From Microbulbifer okhotskensis (GTDB lineage: Bacteria; Pseudomonadota; Gammaproteobacteria; Pseudomonadales; Cellvibrionaceae), in contig NZ_JALBWM010000014.1 of the NCBI RefSeq assembly GCF_023895975.1, forward strand, positions 1 to 64,000: 64,000 nucleotides of DNA, in the 5' to 3' direction. The translations under genes and the position numbers were made by a program. Positions 26,442 through 35,860 of the stretch are shown here, one piece after another. The number at the start of each line of letters is the position of its first letter. Position 1 is the first letter of the stretch. The notes below the pieces were generated by a model. That model saw nothing but the letters and a program-made list of their open reading frames with translations, was not told where the DNA came from and ran no database searches.

Positions 26442-26844
26442 TGATTGTGAAGCTCTGTTGCAGGCTGTATTAACGGGTGACAGCTGTCTGTTATGTATAA
26501 AAATCCACAGTTATTACGATAGCTGTTCAGCGGAGAATAGGGCTGACTGCCACGCCGAAAACAGTCGAACCCTATTGGATGCGAGCTTGCAAGATATTGA
26601 ATCTGATGTTGGAGATTCTTATTGGTTCGATAGTCTTATATAGACGGAGGTTGTCAAAATAAATTTGCCTTTGAGGAGTTTGAGGTGGGCTTTGTTTGCC
26701 AGTTGGCCTTCTTACCTGTTTAATGCGGGGTTTGGTTCCGGTGATTACCGGAGGGCGCTTGTCATCGTTAATGCGCACAAAGAGTGGTACGTTAGGGTAT
26801 CTCTGAAAATTAAGTAACTATAAAAGTAGCTAGGAGTTGTACTT
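26442..26844. other. 402-base intergenic region with a small dyad
   Basis: It carries divergent promoters for the DsbB operon and sapC. A perfect 6-bp hairpin, TCCGGT-GATT-ACCGGA, is at 26737-26752, with no T run. An 85-codon plus-strand frame (26386-26643) starts inside the antisense of the 51-aa gene and has no ribosome binding site; I do not accept it. Confidence 0.5.
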
Positions 26845-27552
26845 ATGGCACAGATCAAAGCTTTGGATAAGAAGGCGCATTCCGGCCTGAAACTTACTCA
26901 AGACATCACTTTTGACCATGTAAGCGGTAATCACATTCTGCCGCTGGTGGTTCAGGAGATCGTACAGGCAGCCCAGAGCTATCCGATCCTGTTCGTCAAA
27001 GATCAAAATACTGAACAATTCAAAGTGGTTGCACTGACCGGCCTGCGCCCCGGTGAAAATCTGTTCTCTGGTGCTGAGGGTTGGAATGGTAGCTATGTTC
27101 CTTTGCAGGTTCGCACCTACCCGTTCGTTCTGGTGAAGAATCCAGACAATGCCGATCAGGCAGTACTTTGTATCGACGAAGAATCCAAGATGTTGGGTGA
27201 ATCCGGTGGTGAGCCACTGTTTGATGGCGAAGGCGAGCAGACTGACTACTTGAAGAACCGCGCCCAGGCCGTGGTTGAAACTGCCCAGCGTGTAGCGGTA
27301 ACCGAATCGTTCATTGAGTTCCTGGTATCCAAGGATCTACTCGTTCAGAAGAAGCTGACCCTGCGCGTCAACGAAGACGACAAGCCTTATGACCTGACCG
27401 GTTTCTTTGTTATTGACGAAGAAAAGTTGAACGGCCTGTCCGGTGAGGACTTCCTGGAGCTGCGTAAGCGCGGTGCACTGCCGGCGATCTACGCTTCCAT
27501 GATGTCCTCCATGCAGGTTCAAAATTTGATCCGCAAGAAACGCCTGAACTAA
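26845..27552 (+). CDS. SapC family protein
   Basis: A 235-aa protein of the SapC family (Pfam SapC), named after a Campylobacter/Caulobacter S-layer region but of unknown biochemical role. It has the family features HILPLVVQEIVQAAQSYPILFVKD at about residues 29-52 and the later LVSKDLLVQKKLTLRV and DLTGFFVIDEEKLNGLSGEDF. No signal peptide or membrane segment is seen, so it is predicted to be cytoplasmic. Codon use is highly biased, suggesting high expression. AGGAG lies eight bases before the ATG, and an intrinsic terminator follows at once. It is a single-gene unit. Confidence 0.88.
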   Translation: MAQIKALDKKAHSGLKLTQDITFDHVSGNHILPLVVQEIVQAAQSYPILFVKDQNTEQFKVVALTGLRPGENLFSGAEGWNGSYVPLQVRTYPFVLVKNPDNADQAVLCIDEESKMLGESGGEPLFDGEGEQTDYLKNRAQAVVETAQRVAVTESFIEFLVSKDLLVQKKLTLRVNEDDKPYDLTGFFVIDEEKLNGLSGEDFLELRKRGALPAIYASMMSSMQVQNLIRKKRLN

Positions 27553-27561
27553 TGCCAAAGC

Positions 27562-27592
27562 GCCCGGTAATTTAGGTTGCCGGGCTATTCTT
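27562..27592 (+). terminator. Intrinsic terminator after sapC
   Basis: GCCCGGTAA pairs with TTGCCGGGC (one G-T pair) around a six-base loop, from 27562 to 27585, then TATTCTTA. The stem is strong but the T run is weak. It starts 9 bases after the sapC stop. Confidence 0.7.
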
Positions 27593-27704
27593 ACGGTACC
27601 GGTAATTGGGACTTGAGTATCAGTACTTTAGATCCCGCCTTGATCCCTTCCGACACTCGTACCACTATTAGCCCCCTCTGTTTTTTTAGTTCACGAATAA
27701 TAAG

Positions 27705-28778
27705 ATGAGATACCTAGCGCAGCACTCTCTCCGCTATTGGTTTGCCTGGCTGCTTCTTTTTTATGGCGTGTGGCTGTTCCTGATCGTTCAGGGAGATAAC
27801 TTGACCCTGGCATTGGAACACGGGTCTATGGCGCTTGCTATGGCGCTTGGCAGCTATGCGGCAGGATCTACGCCGATGGGCGGCGGCACGATCGGGTTTC
27901 CCGTATTAGTGCTGTTGTTCGATATGCCGGCCAGTCTCGGTCGCGACTTCAGCTTTGCCGTTCAGTCGATAGGCATGGTCAGCGCGAGCATTTTTATTTT
28001 CTGCCGCCGCCAGCCGTTGGCCTGGTCCATGTTGCGAGGGGCCCTGCTGGGCGCTCTACTGACAACGCCGATGGGCATATTGTGGTTTGCGCCTTTGGTG
28101 CCTGAGTTGTGGGTGAAGCTTTCCTTTGCCGTCCTGTGGGGTAGTTTTGGTGTGTTTCATCTGTATCGGCTCGGCGAAATTACCGATTGCGAGTATTCGG
28201 GCGATCCTCAGTGCCCAACTGATTTCCGAGTGGGTTTATTGCTCGGTGCTTTTGCCGGTTTTTGTGTGGTCGCGGTAACGGGTGTCGGTGTCGATATGTT
28301 GGTGTATGCGGCGCTGGTGTTATTGAGTCGTGTGGACCTAAAGGTAGCTATACCCACCTCTGTGGTGGTTATGGCATTTTGCTCAGTGCTCGGCGTAGGG
28401 GTGAAATCATTGACGGGCGATTGGCAGCCGGACGTATTTGGCAATTGGTTGGCGGCAGCGCCGGTTGTGGCCCTGGGGGCACCACTGGGGGTTTTTGCGG
28501 TAAGTCTGCTGGGGCGCAAGCCCACACTTCTTATTGTGGCCTTCTTGTGTGTTGTGCAGCTGCTGTGGACCTGCATATCAGTAGGGGAGGCACTGCAGGG
28601 GTATGGCGGTTATCTGGTGTTGCTGGCGCTGTTGTGTTGCCTGGCGGGATTTGAGGGGTTGCGCGCGTTAGGTTTGCGCCGTGAGCGTGGCGATAGATCG
28701 TCTGGGGATACAAGGGGTTCGGAGGGGGAGAGTAAATCCACTGAAGTCGACGCAGTGCTAGTCCAGACTGCTGAGTAG
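27705..28778 (+). CDS. Sulfite exporter TauE/SafE family membrane protein
   Basis: A 357-aa inner-membrane protein with about eight to nine hydrophobic segments. The two family repeat motifs are visible: TPMGGGTIGFPVLVLLFDMP (about residues 56-75) and VTGVGVDMLVYAALVLLSR (about 190-208). TauE/SafE proteins move sulfite, sulfoacetate or other organosulfur anions, or are of unknown function. The C-terminal 35 residues are polar and probably cytoplasmic. The start at ATG 27705 has only a weak binding site. It precedes the tRNA block, convergent with it. Confidence 0.85.
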   Translation: MRYLAQHSLRYWFAWLLLFYGVWLFLIVQGDNLTLALEHGSMALAMALGSYAAGSTPMGGGTIGFPVLVLLFDMPASLGRDFSFAVQSIGMVSASIFIFCRRQPLAWSMLRGALLGALLTTPMGILWFAPLVPELWVKLSFAVLWGSFGVFHLYRLGEITDCEYSGDPQCPTDFRVGLLLGAFAGFCVVAVTGVGVDMLVYAALVLLSRVDLKVAIPTSVVVMAFCSVLGVGVKSLTGDWQPDVFGNWLAAAPVVALGAPLGVFAVSLLGRKPTLLIVAFLCVVQLLWTCISVGEALQGYGGYLVLLALLCCLAGFEGLRALGLRRERGDRSSGDTRGSEGESKSTEVDAVLVQTAE

Positions 28779-28903
28779 TTTCTCGCGCAAACCTGTGGAT
28801 AAGTGAAGCGTACACCGGTGCATTTCAATTATTTGAGGTTATTAGTATCAATGATTTTTTGAAGTGCTGCCCAGAGATGGGCCTGCTAGATAATTCGGGA
28901 AAA

Positions 28904-28978
28904 TGGCTGGGGCGGAAGGATTCGAACCTTCGCATGACGGGATCAAAACCCGCTGCCTTACCGCTTGGCTACGCCCCA
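28904..28978 (-). tRNA. tRNA-Gln (anticodon TTG), copy 1
   Basis: A 75-base tRNA with encoded CCA. The acceptor stem TGGGGCG pairs with CGCCCCA, the T loop TTCGAAT is present, and the anticodon loop reads TTTTGAT, giving UUG for glutamine codon CAA. It is identical over all 75 bases to the copy at 34160-34234. It lies 39 bases downstream of tRNA-Met on the same strand, so they are probably processed from one transcript. Confidence 0.97.
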
Positions 28979-29017
28979 CTTTCAAGATTCACAAAGAATA
29001 GTCTCTGTGGTTTGAAA

Positions 29018-29094
<77 letters not shown>

Positions 29095-29179
29095 ATTTCA
29101 ATTTGTTGCCTCGGCTGTACCGAGGGCGCGCATTATCAGTCGATGTGCTGAGTGTGTCAACACCTTTTCTGTATTCTTT

Positions 29180-30139
29180 TCAGTTAGTTAGCGATTTTTT
29201 ATCTGAACCCTGGGAGTGCTTGGATCGACGCTTGGATCGGATAGCCGCGAGGGTTGAGCCTACTACCACTGTGCCAGCTCCAGTCCAACTGATCCAGTTG
29301 AGAGGCTCAACGGCAATATAGTTCGGCCAGATACCGCTGACCAGTGTGCTAAATAGCAGAGTGATCACTGGCACCAAAGACAGGGTGGCACTAACACTGG
29401 ATGCCTCCCAGTGGGCCAGGGCTTTACTGAAGGCACCATAGGCGATCAAGGTGTTGGCGGTGAGAAACGCGAGTAACCCCCATTCTAACCAGTCCAGGTG
29501 GACGACTTTCATGGGCTCTGCCATTGGCAGGAAACAAAGGGTGCCGGCGATGTAAATTACTACCAGCAAGTCTTGGGGTGTGGCGCGGCTCAGTATTTTT
29601 TTCTGGAAAAAGCCATAAACTGCCCAGGTGATGGCGGCGATCAATATATAGCCGAGCCCCAGCGTGTAATCACTTCCCGCACCACTGACCAAGCCGTCCA
29701 GGCGCTGGTTAAAAAACAGCAGCAGGCCAATCACCACCAGTACCACGCCGCCCCACTGGCGCAGCGAGAAGCGCTCTCCCAGCCATAGCACGCTGGAGAT
29801 CAGGAGGAGTAGAGGAGCCAGCTGAATGACCACCTGCGCGGCGCCAGGAGTGATGTAATGCAGCCCACTGGCGTAAGCGAGATAGTTCACCAGAAGGCCG
29901 GTAACGGCTAGGAGCGTGAAGGGCAGCAGTGCGCGGCTAAATAGCGGGCGAAGTTTCAAGCGTCGCGCCTGGCCGTAATAAATTCCGGCCAGCAGTGCTG
30001 CACCGGCAAAGCGAAACCAGGTCGCTGTTCCGGGACTGATATGCTCGAGCAGCCCTTTGAGAGCAATGGGTAGTGCTGCCCACATAAATACCGTAACCAG
30101 AGCCAGGGGCAGGCCGATTTTCCAGTTTGATGGCGCCAT
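29180..30139 (-). CDS. DMT superfamily (EamA) transporter
   Basis: A 319-aa, ten-helix drug/metabolite transporter made of two EamA repeats (about residues 8-140 and 155-290). Each repeat ends with a polar cytoplasmic link, and the tail is basic (RSKRRSKHS). Such proteins export amino acids or other small metabolites; the cargo is unknown. I place the start at the ATG at 30139; the longest frame goes further, overlapping the 3' end of ychF. A GGGGAGGTGA Shine-Dalgarno-like sequence lies about 22 bases upstream, too far for an ideal site, and is held inside a hairpin. Confidence 0.88.
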   Translation of the reverse strand: MAPSNWKIGLPLALVTVFMWAALPIALKGLLEHISPGTATWFRFAGAALLAGIYYGQARRLKLRPLFSRALLPFTLLAVTGLLVNYLAYASGLHYITPGAAQVVIQLAPLLLLISSVLWLGERFSLRQWGGVVLVVIGLLLFFNQRLDGLVSGAGSDYTLGLGYILIAAITWAVYGFFQKKILSRATPQDLLVVIYIAGTLCFLPMAEPMKVVHLDWLEWGLLAFLTANTLIAYGAFSKALAHWEASSVSATLSLVPVITLLFSTLVSGIWPNYIAVEPLNWISWTGAGTVVVGSTLAAIRSKRRSKHSQGSDKKSLTN

Positions 30140-30158
30140 GGGTTTTACGCTGCTGGGG

Positions 30159-30183
30159 TCACCTCCCCGAGGTAGGGAGGTGA
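30159..30183 (-). promoter_or_regulatory. Hairpin between ychF and the DMT transporter
   Basis: TCACCTCCC (30159-30167) and GGGAGGTGA (30175-30183) form a 9-bp perfect stem with a seven-base loop, 15 bases after the ychF stop. No T run follows on the minus strand. The 3' arm contains the only strong Shine-Dalgarno-like sequence before the transporter, so folding would hide it. Confidence 0.6.
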
Positions 30184-30197
30184 AAAAGGGGAGGGGT

Positions 30198-31289
30198 TTA
30201 GACGTTGAAGCGGAAGTGAATGACGTCGCCATCTGCGACAACATAATCCTTGCCTTCCAGGCGCCATTTACCGGCGTCTTTGGCTCCGGCCTCACCGTTG
30301 TGATCCACAAAGTTGCTGTAACTGATCACTTCGGCGCGGATAAAGCCTTTTTCAAAATCAGTGTGGATCTTGCCGGCCGCATTCGGTGCGGTGGCGTCCA
30401 GCGGAATGGTCCAGGCGCGGACTTCTTTAACGCCGGCGGTAAAGTAAGTGTGCAGGCCGAGTAGCTGGTAGCCTGCGCGGATAACACGATTCAGGCCTGG
30501 CTCTTCCATACCCAGTTCTTCCAGGAATTCCTGCTTCTCATCGTCTTCCAGCTCGGCAATTTCTGCTTCGAGCTTGTTACAAATAGGAACCAGTACCGCG
30601 TTTTCTTCCGCGGCAATCGCGGCAACTGCGTCCAGGTGTGGGTTGTTCTCGAAGCCATCTTCGTCGACGTTGGCGATGTACATAGTGGGCTTAATCGTGA
30701 GTAAGCTCAGCTCGCGCAGGTCTGCCAGTTCGTCTTCGGATAACTCGAAGGAGCGCAGCGGTTTGGCTTCATCCAGGTGCGGCTGTATCTTCTCCAGCAG
30801 CGCCTTCATCTTGATGGCGTGCTTATCCTGCCCCTTGGCTGCGCGGGTAAAACGCTGCAGGGCCTTGTCAACGGTATCCAGGTCGGCCAGGGCCAGCTCG
30901 GTATTGATCACTTCGATATCAGCTACCGGATGAACTTGGTTGGCCACGTGAATCACATTGTCATCTTCGAAGCAGCGCACAACGTGGGCAATGGCATCGG
31001 TCTCGCGGATGTTGGCTAGGAACTTGTTACCCAGACCCTCACCTTTGGAGGCGCCTGCAACCAGGCCGGCGATGTCGGTGAACTCCATTGTGGTTGGAAT
31101 CACTTTCTCTGGCTTGACGATTTCTGCCAGCTTATCGAGGCGGGTATCCGGCACCGGCACGATGCCGGCATTGGGCTCGATGGTGCAGAAAGGGAAGTTC
31201 TCTGCATCGATTCCTGCCTTGGTCAGTGCGTTGAATAAGGTGGATTTGCCCACATTAGGCAGGCCGACAATGCCGCAAGTAAAACCCAT
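30198..31289 (-). CDS. ychF: Redox-regulated ATPase YchF
   Basis: Obg-family P-loop ATPase that binds ribosomes and links translation to redox state (OLA1 in eukaryotes). The P-loop GLPNVGKST begins at residue 9, and the usual NKxD base-recognition motif is replaced by NVDE, the feature that makes YchF prefer ATP to GTP. The TGS domain is at the C-terminus (about 278-361). Length is 363 aa, equal to E. coli YchF. The longest frame begins at 31406, but the family N-terminus MGFTCGIVG fixes the start at 31289. Usual neighbour of pth, as here. Confidence 0.96.
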   Translation of the reverse strand: MGFTCGIVGLPNVGKSTLFNALTKAGIDAENFPFCTIEPNAGIVPVPDTRLDKLAEIVKPEKVIPTTMEFTDIAGLVAGASKGEGLGNKFLANIRETDAIAHVVRCFEDDNVIHVANQVHPVADIEVINTELALADLDTVDKALQRFTRAAKGQDKHAIKMKALLEKIQPHLDEAKPLRSFELSEDELADLRELSLLTIKPTMYIANVDEDGFENNPHLDAVAAIAAEENAVLVPICNKLEAEIAELEDDEKQEFLEELGMEEPGLNRVIRAGYQLLGLHTYFTAGVKEVRAWTIPLDATAPNAAGKIHTDFEKGFIRAEVISYSNFVDHNGEAGAKDAGKWRLEGKDYVVADGDVIHFRFNV

Positions 31290-31494
31290 GGTGATATTTT
31301 TCCGTTTGCCTGAGGCGCGCACCGCGCGCACTGCTAATTGCGTTTGAGATCCGGTAGTGATTGCGCTGGCGGGAGTTTGGGTGGGCGGGGGTATCGCGGC
31401 CACCAATGATCCGGGCCAGCCGGGAAAATACCGGCAATTTGGCGCAGCACACTATCGATATTTCCGGGGCAAAAGGCAAGCCGACCGGAGGGAT

Positions 31495-32091
31495 CTATTT
31501 AGTGGTGTGCAGCGTTTTCATGGCTGCGCCCCAGTCGCCGGAAGCGGCGGTGGGTGTTACGTCGATCGCGCGATCGATCGCGTCAGCCAGTGTTTCCTGT
31601 TCCGCCCGGGGGGCTCGTTGGAGTACAAACCGGGCCACTTCACTCGAGCTGCCGGGGTGACCGATACCGAGTCGCAGGCGCATAAAGTTCCGGTTATTGC
31701 CCAGTGCGGGAATGATGTCCCGTAGGCCGTTGTGCCCGCCGTGGCCGCCGCCAGCTTTCAGGCGTGCGATACCGGGGGCCAGGTCCAGCTCATCGTGAGC
31801 GACCAAAATGGCTTCCGGGGGAATCTTGAAGAAGTTCGCCAGCGGGCCGACAGATTGGCCACTGCGATTCATGTAGGTAGTGGGAATCAGCAGCCGGATA
31901 TCCTGACTACCGATCCGCACACGGCCAGTAAGGCCGTGGTATTTGCTGTCGAGGCTGAGCTGAGCGCCGTGTTGGCGGGCCAGCTCGACAACAAAGTCGG
32001 CACCGGCGTTATGCCGTGTCCGGTCATATTCAGGCCCGGGGTTGCCCAGGCCGACAATTAACTGGATCGGGGTATCCGGTGCCGCAGCCAA
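31495..32091 (-). CDS. pth: Peptidyl-tRNA hydrolase
   Basis: Releases tRNA from peptidyl-tRNA that dissociates early from the ribosome; essential. The 198-aa protein has the catalytic set Asn17, His27, Asn75 and Asp100, offset by 7 from E. coli Asn10, His20, Asn68 and Asp93. The motifs [17 protein letters not shown] and [13 protein letters not shown] are intact. It starts 5 bases after the rplY stop, so the two are translated from one message, and is separated from ychF by about 205 bases. Confidence 0.96.
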   Translation of the reverse strand: MAAAPDTPIQLIVGLGNPGPEYDRTRHNAGADFVVELARQHGAQLSLDSKYHGLTGRVRIGSQDIRLLIPTTYMNRSGQSVGPLANFFKIPPEAILVAHDELDLAPGIARLKAGGGHGGHNGLRDIIPALGNNRNFMRLRLGIGHPGSSSEVARFVLQRAPRAEQETLADAIDRAIDVTPTAASGDWGAAMKTLHTTK

Positions 32092-32096
32092 GACGA

Positions 32097-32717
32097 TTAC
32101 TCTTCGCCTTCGCCAGCTTCACCTTCGGCTTCTACAGCGCCGCGAGGCTTGTGTATAGAAGCTACAACCAGGTTGTGGTTCTCACCGTGGCTCAAGTCTG
32201 CAGACTCAACATCTTCTGGCAGTTTCAGGTCGGAGATGTGCAGGACACCGTCCATATCCAGATCGGCCAGATCGACTTCGATAAACTCAGGCAGCTTGCC
32301 GGCTGGAGCGTTAATTTCCAGTTCGGTCAGGGTGTGAGAAACGATACCGCCAGCCTTGACGCCCTTACTGCTGTCTTCGTTGAGGAAGTGCAGGGGGACT
32401 TTTACATGTACTTTGGTATTGGCGGATACGCGCAGGAAGTCGATATGTAGCAGCAGGGCTTTGGCCGGGTGACGCTGCAGGTCGCGCAGGATGACTTTTT
32501 CTTCTTTACCGTCTACGTCAATAGTCAGCATGGAGGAGAAGAAAACTTCGTTTTCCAGGGCTTTGCTCAGGTCTTTGTGCATTACAGAGATGGAAGCAGG
32601 CTCTGCTTCGCCGCCGTAAATGATGCCGGGTACACGGCCTTCCAGGCGACGCAGGCGGCGGCTCGCACCTTTCCCTTCATCACTGCGGGCAATGGCGTTC
32701 AGTTTGATATCAGACAT
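32097..32717 (-). CDS. rplY: 50S ribosomal protein L25 (long CTC-type)
   Basis: Binds 5S rRNA in the large subunit. At 206 aa this is the long form with the N-terminal L25 domain (about residues 1-95) and the C-terminal CTC/TL5 beta domain (about 100-190), as in Pseudomonas; the E. coli form has only the first domain. The acidic tail ([11 protein letters not shown]) is typical. The longest frame starts at 32798; [11 protein letters not shown] at 32717 is the family start. Lies between prs and pth as in Pseudomonas. Confidence 0.95.
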   Translation of the reverse strand: MSDIKLNAIARSDEGKGASRRLRRLEGRVPGIIYGGEAEPASISVMHKDLSKALENEVFFSSMLTIDVDGKEEKVILRDLQRHPAKALLLHIDFLRVSANTKVHVKVPLHFLNEDSSKGVKAGGIVSHTLTELEINAPAGKLPEFIEVDLADLDMDGVLHISDLKLPEDVESADLSHGENHNLVVASIHKPRGAVEAEGEAGEGEE

Positions 32718-32901
32718 GGGATAAACCTCGGGTTGTCTGTCCAGAGTGACCTGCGACCGGACCGCTCTGGCATTAAAGTAAATTGGGCTTGGGCCCAAAA
32801 GTAATTGCCCGGCAGTACCGGGCGGGCGCGTATTCTACGGGAATCAGCGCTAAAGGCAAAGCCCCGGTATTTGGGGTGTTGGGATCTCCGGACCGGGCTC
32901 C

Positions 32902-33843
32902 TTATCGGAACATCGCGGAGAGAGATTCCTCATTACTGATGCGGCGCATGGACTCGGCCAGCATTGCCGCCAGGGTCAGTTGGCGGATCTTGGGGGCCTT
33001 ATCTATCTTGTCGAGCAGGGGGATTGAGTCGGTAACTACAAGCTCGTCCAAAACGGAGTTGTTAAGGTTGCTGATGGCGTTGCCGGATAGCACTGGGTGC
33101 GTGCAATAAGCTACGACCTTTTCGGCGCCATGCTCCTTCAGGGCATTGGCTGCGTTGCACAGGGTACCGGCAGTATCGACCATGTCGTCTACCAGTAGGC
33201 AGGTGCGGCCGCTGACTTCACCAATAATATTCATCACTTCGGCAACGTTGGCAGCCGGGCGGCGTTTGTCGATGATGGCCAGATCGCAGTCAAGGCTTTT
33301 GGCCACGGCGCGGGCGCGTACAACACCGCCGATATCCGGGGAAACGACGACCATATTCTGGTACTTCTGGCGCTCGATATCGTCCAGGAGTACAGAGGAG
33401 CCGTAAACATTATCCACAGGTACGTCGAAGAAACCCTGAATTTGCTCTGCGTGCAGGTCGACGGTCAGAACGCGGTCAATACCCACGCTCACCATCATAT
33501 CGGCAACCACTTTTGCGGAAATGGGTACACGCTGGGATCTTACCCGGCGGTCCTGGCGGGCGTAGCCAAAGTAGGGAACTACGGCAGTGACGCGACCGGC
33601 GGAGGCGCGGCGCAGGGCGTCTACCAGCAGGATCAGTTCCATCAGGTTGCGATTAGTAGGTTGGCAGGTGGATTGCACCACGAAAACGTCGCGGCCGCGC
33701 ACGTTGTCGGTAATTTCTACTGCAATCTCGCCGTCGGAGAAGCGCTTAACCGTGGCTTCACCCAGGGGGATCGCCATATGGTCGACAACCTTCTGCGCCA
33801 GTTCCGGGTTTGCGTTGCCGGTAAAGACCATTAAGTCAGCCAC
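32902..33843 (-). CDS. prs: Ribose-phosphate pyrophosphokinase
   Basis: Makes PRPP from ribose 5-phosphate and ATP, for nucleotides, histidine, tryptophan and NAD. The 313-aa protein matches E. coli Prs throughout: [26 protein letters not shown], the PRPP loop [11 protein letters not shown] and the C-terminal [13 protein letters not shown]. It starts at GTG 33843, with AAAGGAAC eight bases upstream; the first residues [11 protein letters not shown] line up with the E. coli N-terminus, supporting GTG. The gene heads the prs-rplY-pth-ychF series. Confidence 0.97.
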   Translation of the reverse strand: MADLMVFTGNANPELAQKVVDHMAIPLGEATVKRFSDGEIAVEITDNVRGRDVFVVQSTCQPTNRNLMELILLVDALRRASAGRVTAVVPYFGYARQDRRVRSQRVPISAKVVADMMVSVGIDRVLTVDLHAEQIQGFFDVPVDNVYGSSVLLDDIERQKYQNMVVVSPDIGGVVRARAVAKSLDCDLAIIDKRRPAANVAEVMNIIGEVSGRTCLLVDDMVDTAGTLCNAANALKEHGAEKVVAYCTHPVLSGNAISNLNNSVLDELVVTDSIPLLDKIDKAPKIRQLTLAAMLAESMRRISNEESLSAMFR

Positions 33844-34159
33844 TGCGAGTTCCTTTAATTCTGTCTTGAAGTGAGTTGAAGTGTAGATGCCTGCATTTTG
33901 CTAGCTGTCAGGGCTTTTTCTGCAACACTTTTGTGCTGGCAAGCGCACCGTTTCCCCCTTCACCCATAGGTTTGTTGCGGATTTTTGGATGCATCTGCAC
34001 AGCCGTTAGGGGCTTGCGATCAATTCTGCTTACAGGATTCTTAAAAAATTGGGGAGAGGCTTTGCTAAGCCCTGTGCGAATGGCCTGGGCCGGTTGGATC
34101 AGCGCTGACTGAAGCATGTCGGGACCAGTTTGTGGTTGCGCCATTGCAAATAGAGAAAT
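33844..34159. other. Leader between prs and tRNA-Gln
   Basis: On the minus strand it carries the end of the tRNA-Gln transcript and the promoter of prs. A small hairpin (34058-34071, GGCTT-TGCT-AAGCC on the plus strand) is followed, about ten bases on in the minus direction, by a T6 run (34043-34048); this may be a weak terminator for tRNA-Gln. I see no gene. Confidence 0.4.
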
Positions 34160-34234
34160 TGGCTGGGGCGGAAGGATTCGAACCTTCGCATGACGGGATC
34201 AAAACCCGCTGCCTTACCGCTTGGCTACGCCCCA
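34160..34234 (-). tRNA. tRNA-Gln (anticodon TTG), copy 2
   Basis: Identical over 75 bases to the copy at 28904-28978, including the encoded CCA. Its first 10 bases overlap the 3' end of ispE: the ispE TAG stop (34225-34227) is the TAG at tRNA positions 8-10. This requires processing of a shared transcript to choose between mRNA end and tRNA. The ispE - tRNA-Gln - prs order is the Pseudomonas one, so this copy is probably the original. Confidence 0.97.
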
Positions 34235-35151
34235 CTCGTGTTTCCTCTACCGCTCGAGGATATTTTCGACAGCGCTCGATGTGTGGGCGAAACCAGTACA
34301 CCTGCCGCTGTAAATCCCTTCCATCCTTTCGGCAGCTTGGCAAACACCTTAAGGGCTGCCTGTGCCGAAGGGAATGCTGCAAAAATGCAGCCTCCTGAGC
34401 CGGTGAGTTGCGCCGGAGCGAATTGCTCTAGCCACTCTCTGGCATCGCGAATTTCAGGGTAGAGCTTCTCTACCAGTTTCTGGCAGTCGTTACCGGAAAG
34501 TGCTTCCAGTTTTGCACTGCTCAGAGACATCTCGTTGAGCTGTCCCTCGCGAAGGGCCGCTAATGTAATTGCGACGGAATCCCTTGTCAAACGTGAATCG
34601 CGAAAAATTTTCGCAGTGCTTACTTCGCAACCCGTAGAGATCACTAGATAGTGGCGTTCATCGGTTGTAATTGGGGTTAATTTTTCACCGATGCCCTCGG
34701 CCCAAGCGGTACGCCCGCGAACAAAAACGGGGATGTCTGCGCCTAACTGCTGGCCGATTTCAGCCAGCTGATCGATTGATAAATGGCATCGCCATAATTG
34801 GTTGAGTCCCAATAAGGTTGTTGCCGCATCGCTGCTGCCACCACCGATACCACCGCCGTGGGGCAGGTTTTTTATCAGGCGAATATGTGCGCCGGGTACA
34901 CGCTTCAGTTGGGGTTTGACGTGCTGGCGCAACAGCTGGGCCGCGCGAAAAACCAGGTTGTCTTCCTCGGCCACCTCCAAACTACCGGCATCGACAGTGA
35001 TAGTGCCAGCGGAGTTTTCACTGAATTCCAGGGAGTCGCCGTAATTGAGTAGTTGGAATAAAGTTTGTAATTCGTGATAACCGTCTGGGCGGCGACCGAG
35101 AACACGAAGGATCAGGTTGAGTTTTGCGGGGGCGGGTAGTGTCAGCAGCAT
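34225..35151 (-). CDS. ispE: 4-diphosphocytidyl-2-C-methyl-D-erythritol kinase
   Basis: GHMP kinase that phosphorylates CDP-ME in the MEP (non-mevalonate) isoprenoid pathway. In the 308-aa protein the catalytic Lys10 and Asp139 are in PAPAKLNL and LGADIPVFVRG, and the GHMP ATP loop LPHGGGIGGGSSDAA is at residues 96-110. The C-terminal 20 residues extend past the usual family end, reading into the first bases of tRNA-Gln. Follows lolB in the same direction by about 64 bases. The short tail may be an accident of the overlap. Confidence 0.95.
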   Translation of the reverse strand: MLLTLPAPAKLNLILRVLGRRPDGYHELQTLFQLLNYGDSLEFSENSAGTITVDAGSLEVAEEDNLVFRAAQLLRQHVKPQLKRVPGAHIRLIKNLPHGGGIGGGSSDAATTLLGLNQLWRCHLSIDQLAEIGQQLGADIPVFVRGRTAWAEGIGEKLTPITTDERHYLVISTGCEVSTAKIFRDSRLTRDSVAITLAALREGQLNEMSLSSAKLEALSGNDCQKLVEKLYPEIRDAREWLEQFAPAQLTGSGGCIFAAFPSAQAALKVFAKLPKGWKGFTAAGVLVSPTHRALSKISSSGRGNTSGA

Positions 35152-35215
35152 GGGGCGAAATCGGGTGTGTTAGTTACAGAGCCGCCATAATACCGTCATG
35201 CTGCCTTTTCGGCAT

Positions 35216-35860
35216 TTATAAACCCCAGTCTTTGATTACCAAAGTGACCAACACCGGCCCGGCGGGGCCATTGGTTTGCGCTTTGATTCGCGCTGGCAAC
35301 ATGAAGGAGCCCTCGCTGCGGTAGTCGCTAAAAGTCAGTGCCCAGCCAGATTGTTGCAAGCTTTGCAGCTGCCCCTGGGCGTTGCGCTGTTCACCGTTTT
35401 TCGCACCGGGCGCCGGTAAACCTCGCACCCAATAAAACATTTCGCGAGCCGGCAATGGCCAGCCGAGTGCCTCCTGGGTGAGTTCCGCAGGGTTGCGTGC
35501 GTAGATGGGGGGTTGGCCGCCGCGCACTAGGCTGACACCGCCCGCTGAACCGGTAATTATGGTAGTGCCGGCACCGAGGGGGCCGCTCAAGTGCAGGCGG
35601 AAATTCTCTGCGCCGCCCTGCAGCCATGCAAGGTTGGCACTGCCGTTTTCCTTGGGTGAGCGGACTCCCAATTTGCCTTTGAGATTCCATTGGGTGAACT
35701 CTACTACTGTTTGAGGTGCATTGTTTTCAACGGTTGAGCCCGGTTTCTCGGGTTGCTCTTTGGTTTTCTGTCCGGCGCAGGCGGAAATTAGCAGGGCCAG
35801 ACTTGCCAGTAGTAACCAATGGAATTTTCGGGCTATTGTTTTCTCAATTGTCTGATGCAT
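35216..35860 (-). CDS. lolB: Outer membrane lipoprotein insertion factor LolB
   Basis: Receives lipoproteins from LolA and inserts them in the outer membrane. A lipoprotein signal peptide ends in Leu-Ile-Ser-Ala-Cys (Cys28, residues 1-28); Ala at +2 is compatible with outer-membrane sorting. The mature protein shows the lolB beta-barrel hallmarks WNLKGKLGVRSP and GPLGAGTTIITG. Length 214 aa is close to E. coli (207). The first 17 bases overlap the end of the upstream TPR gene, so the two are coupled. Order hemA<>TPR-lolB-ispE is as in Pseudomonas. Confidence 0.93.
   Translation of the reverse strand: MHQTIEKTIARKFHWLLLASLALLISACAGQKTKEQPEKPGSTVENNAPQTVVEFTQWNLKGKLGVRSPKENGSANLAWLQGGAENFRLHLSGPLGAGTTIITGSAGGVSLVRGGQPPIYARNPAELTQEALGWPLPAREMFYWVRGLPAPGAKNGEQRNAQGQLQSLQQSGWALTFSDYRSEGSFMLPARIKAQTNGPAGPVLVTLVIKDWGL

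Noticed and set aside
26386..26643. 85-codon plus-strand frame
   Set aside because: Begins inside the antisense of the 51-aa DsbB-linked gene and lacks a binding site.
31561..31600. Dense GATCGC palindromes in pth
   Set aside because: They fall within coding sequence for Ala-Ile-Asp repeats in the C-terminal helix and are explained by codons.
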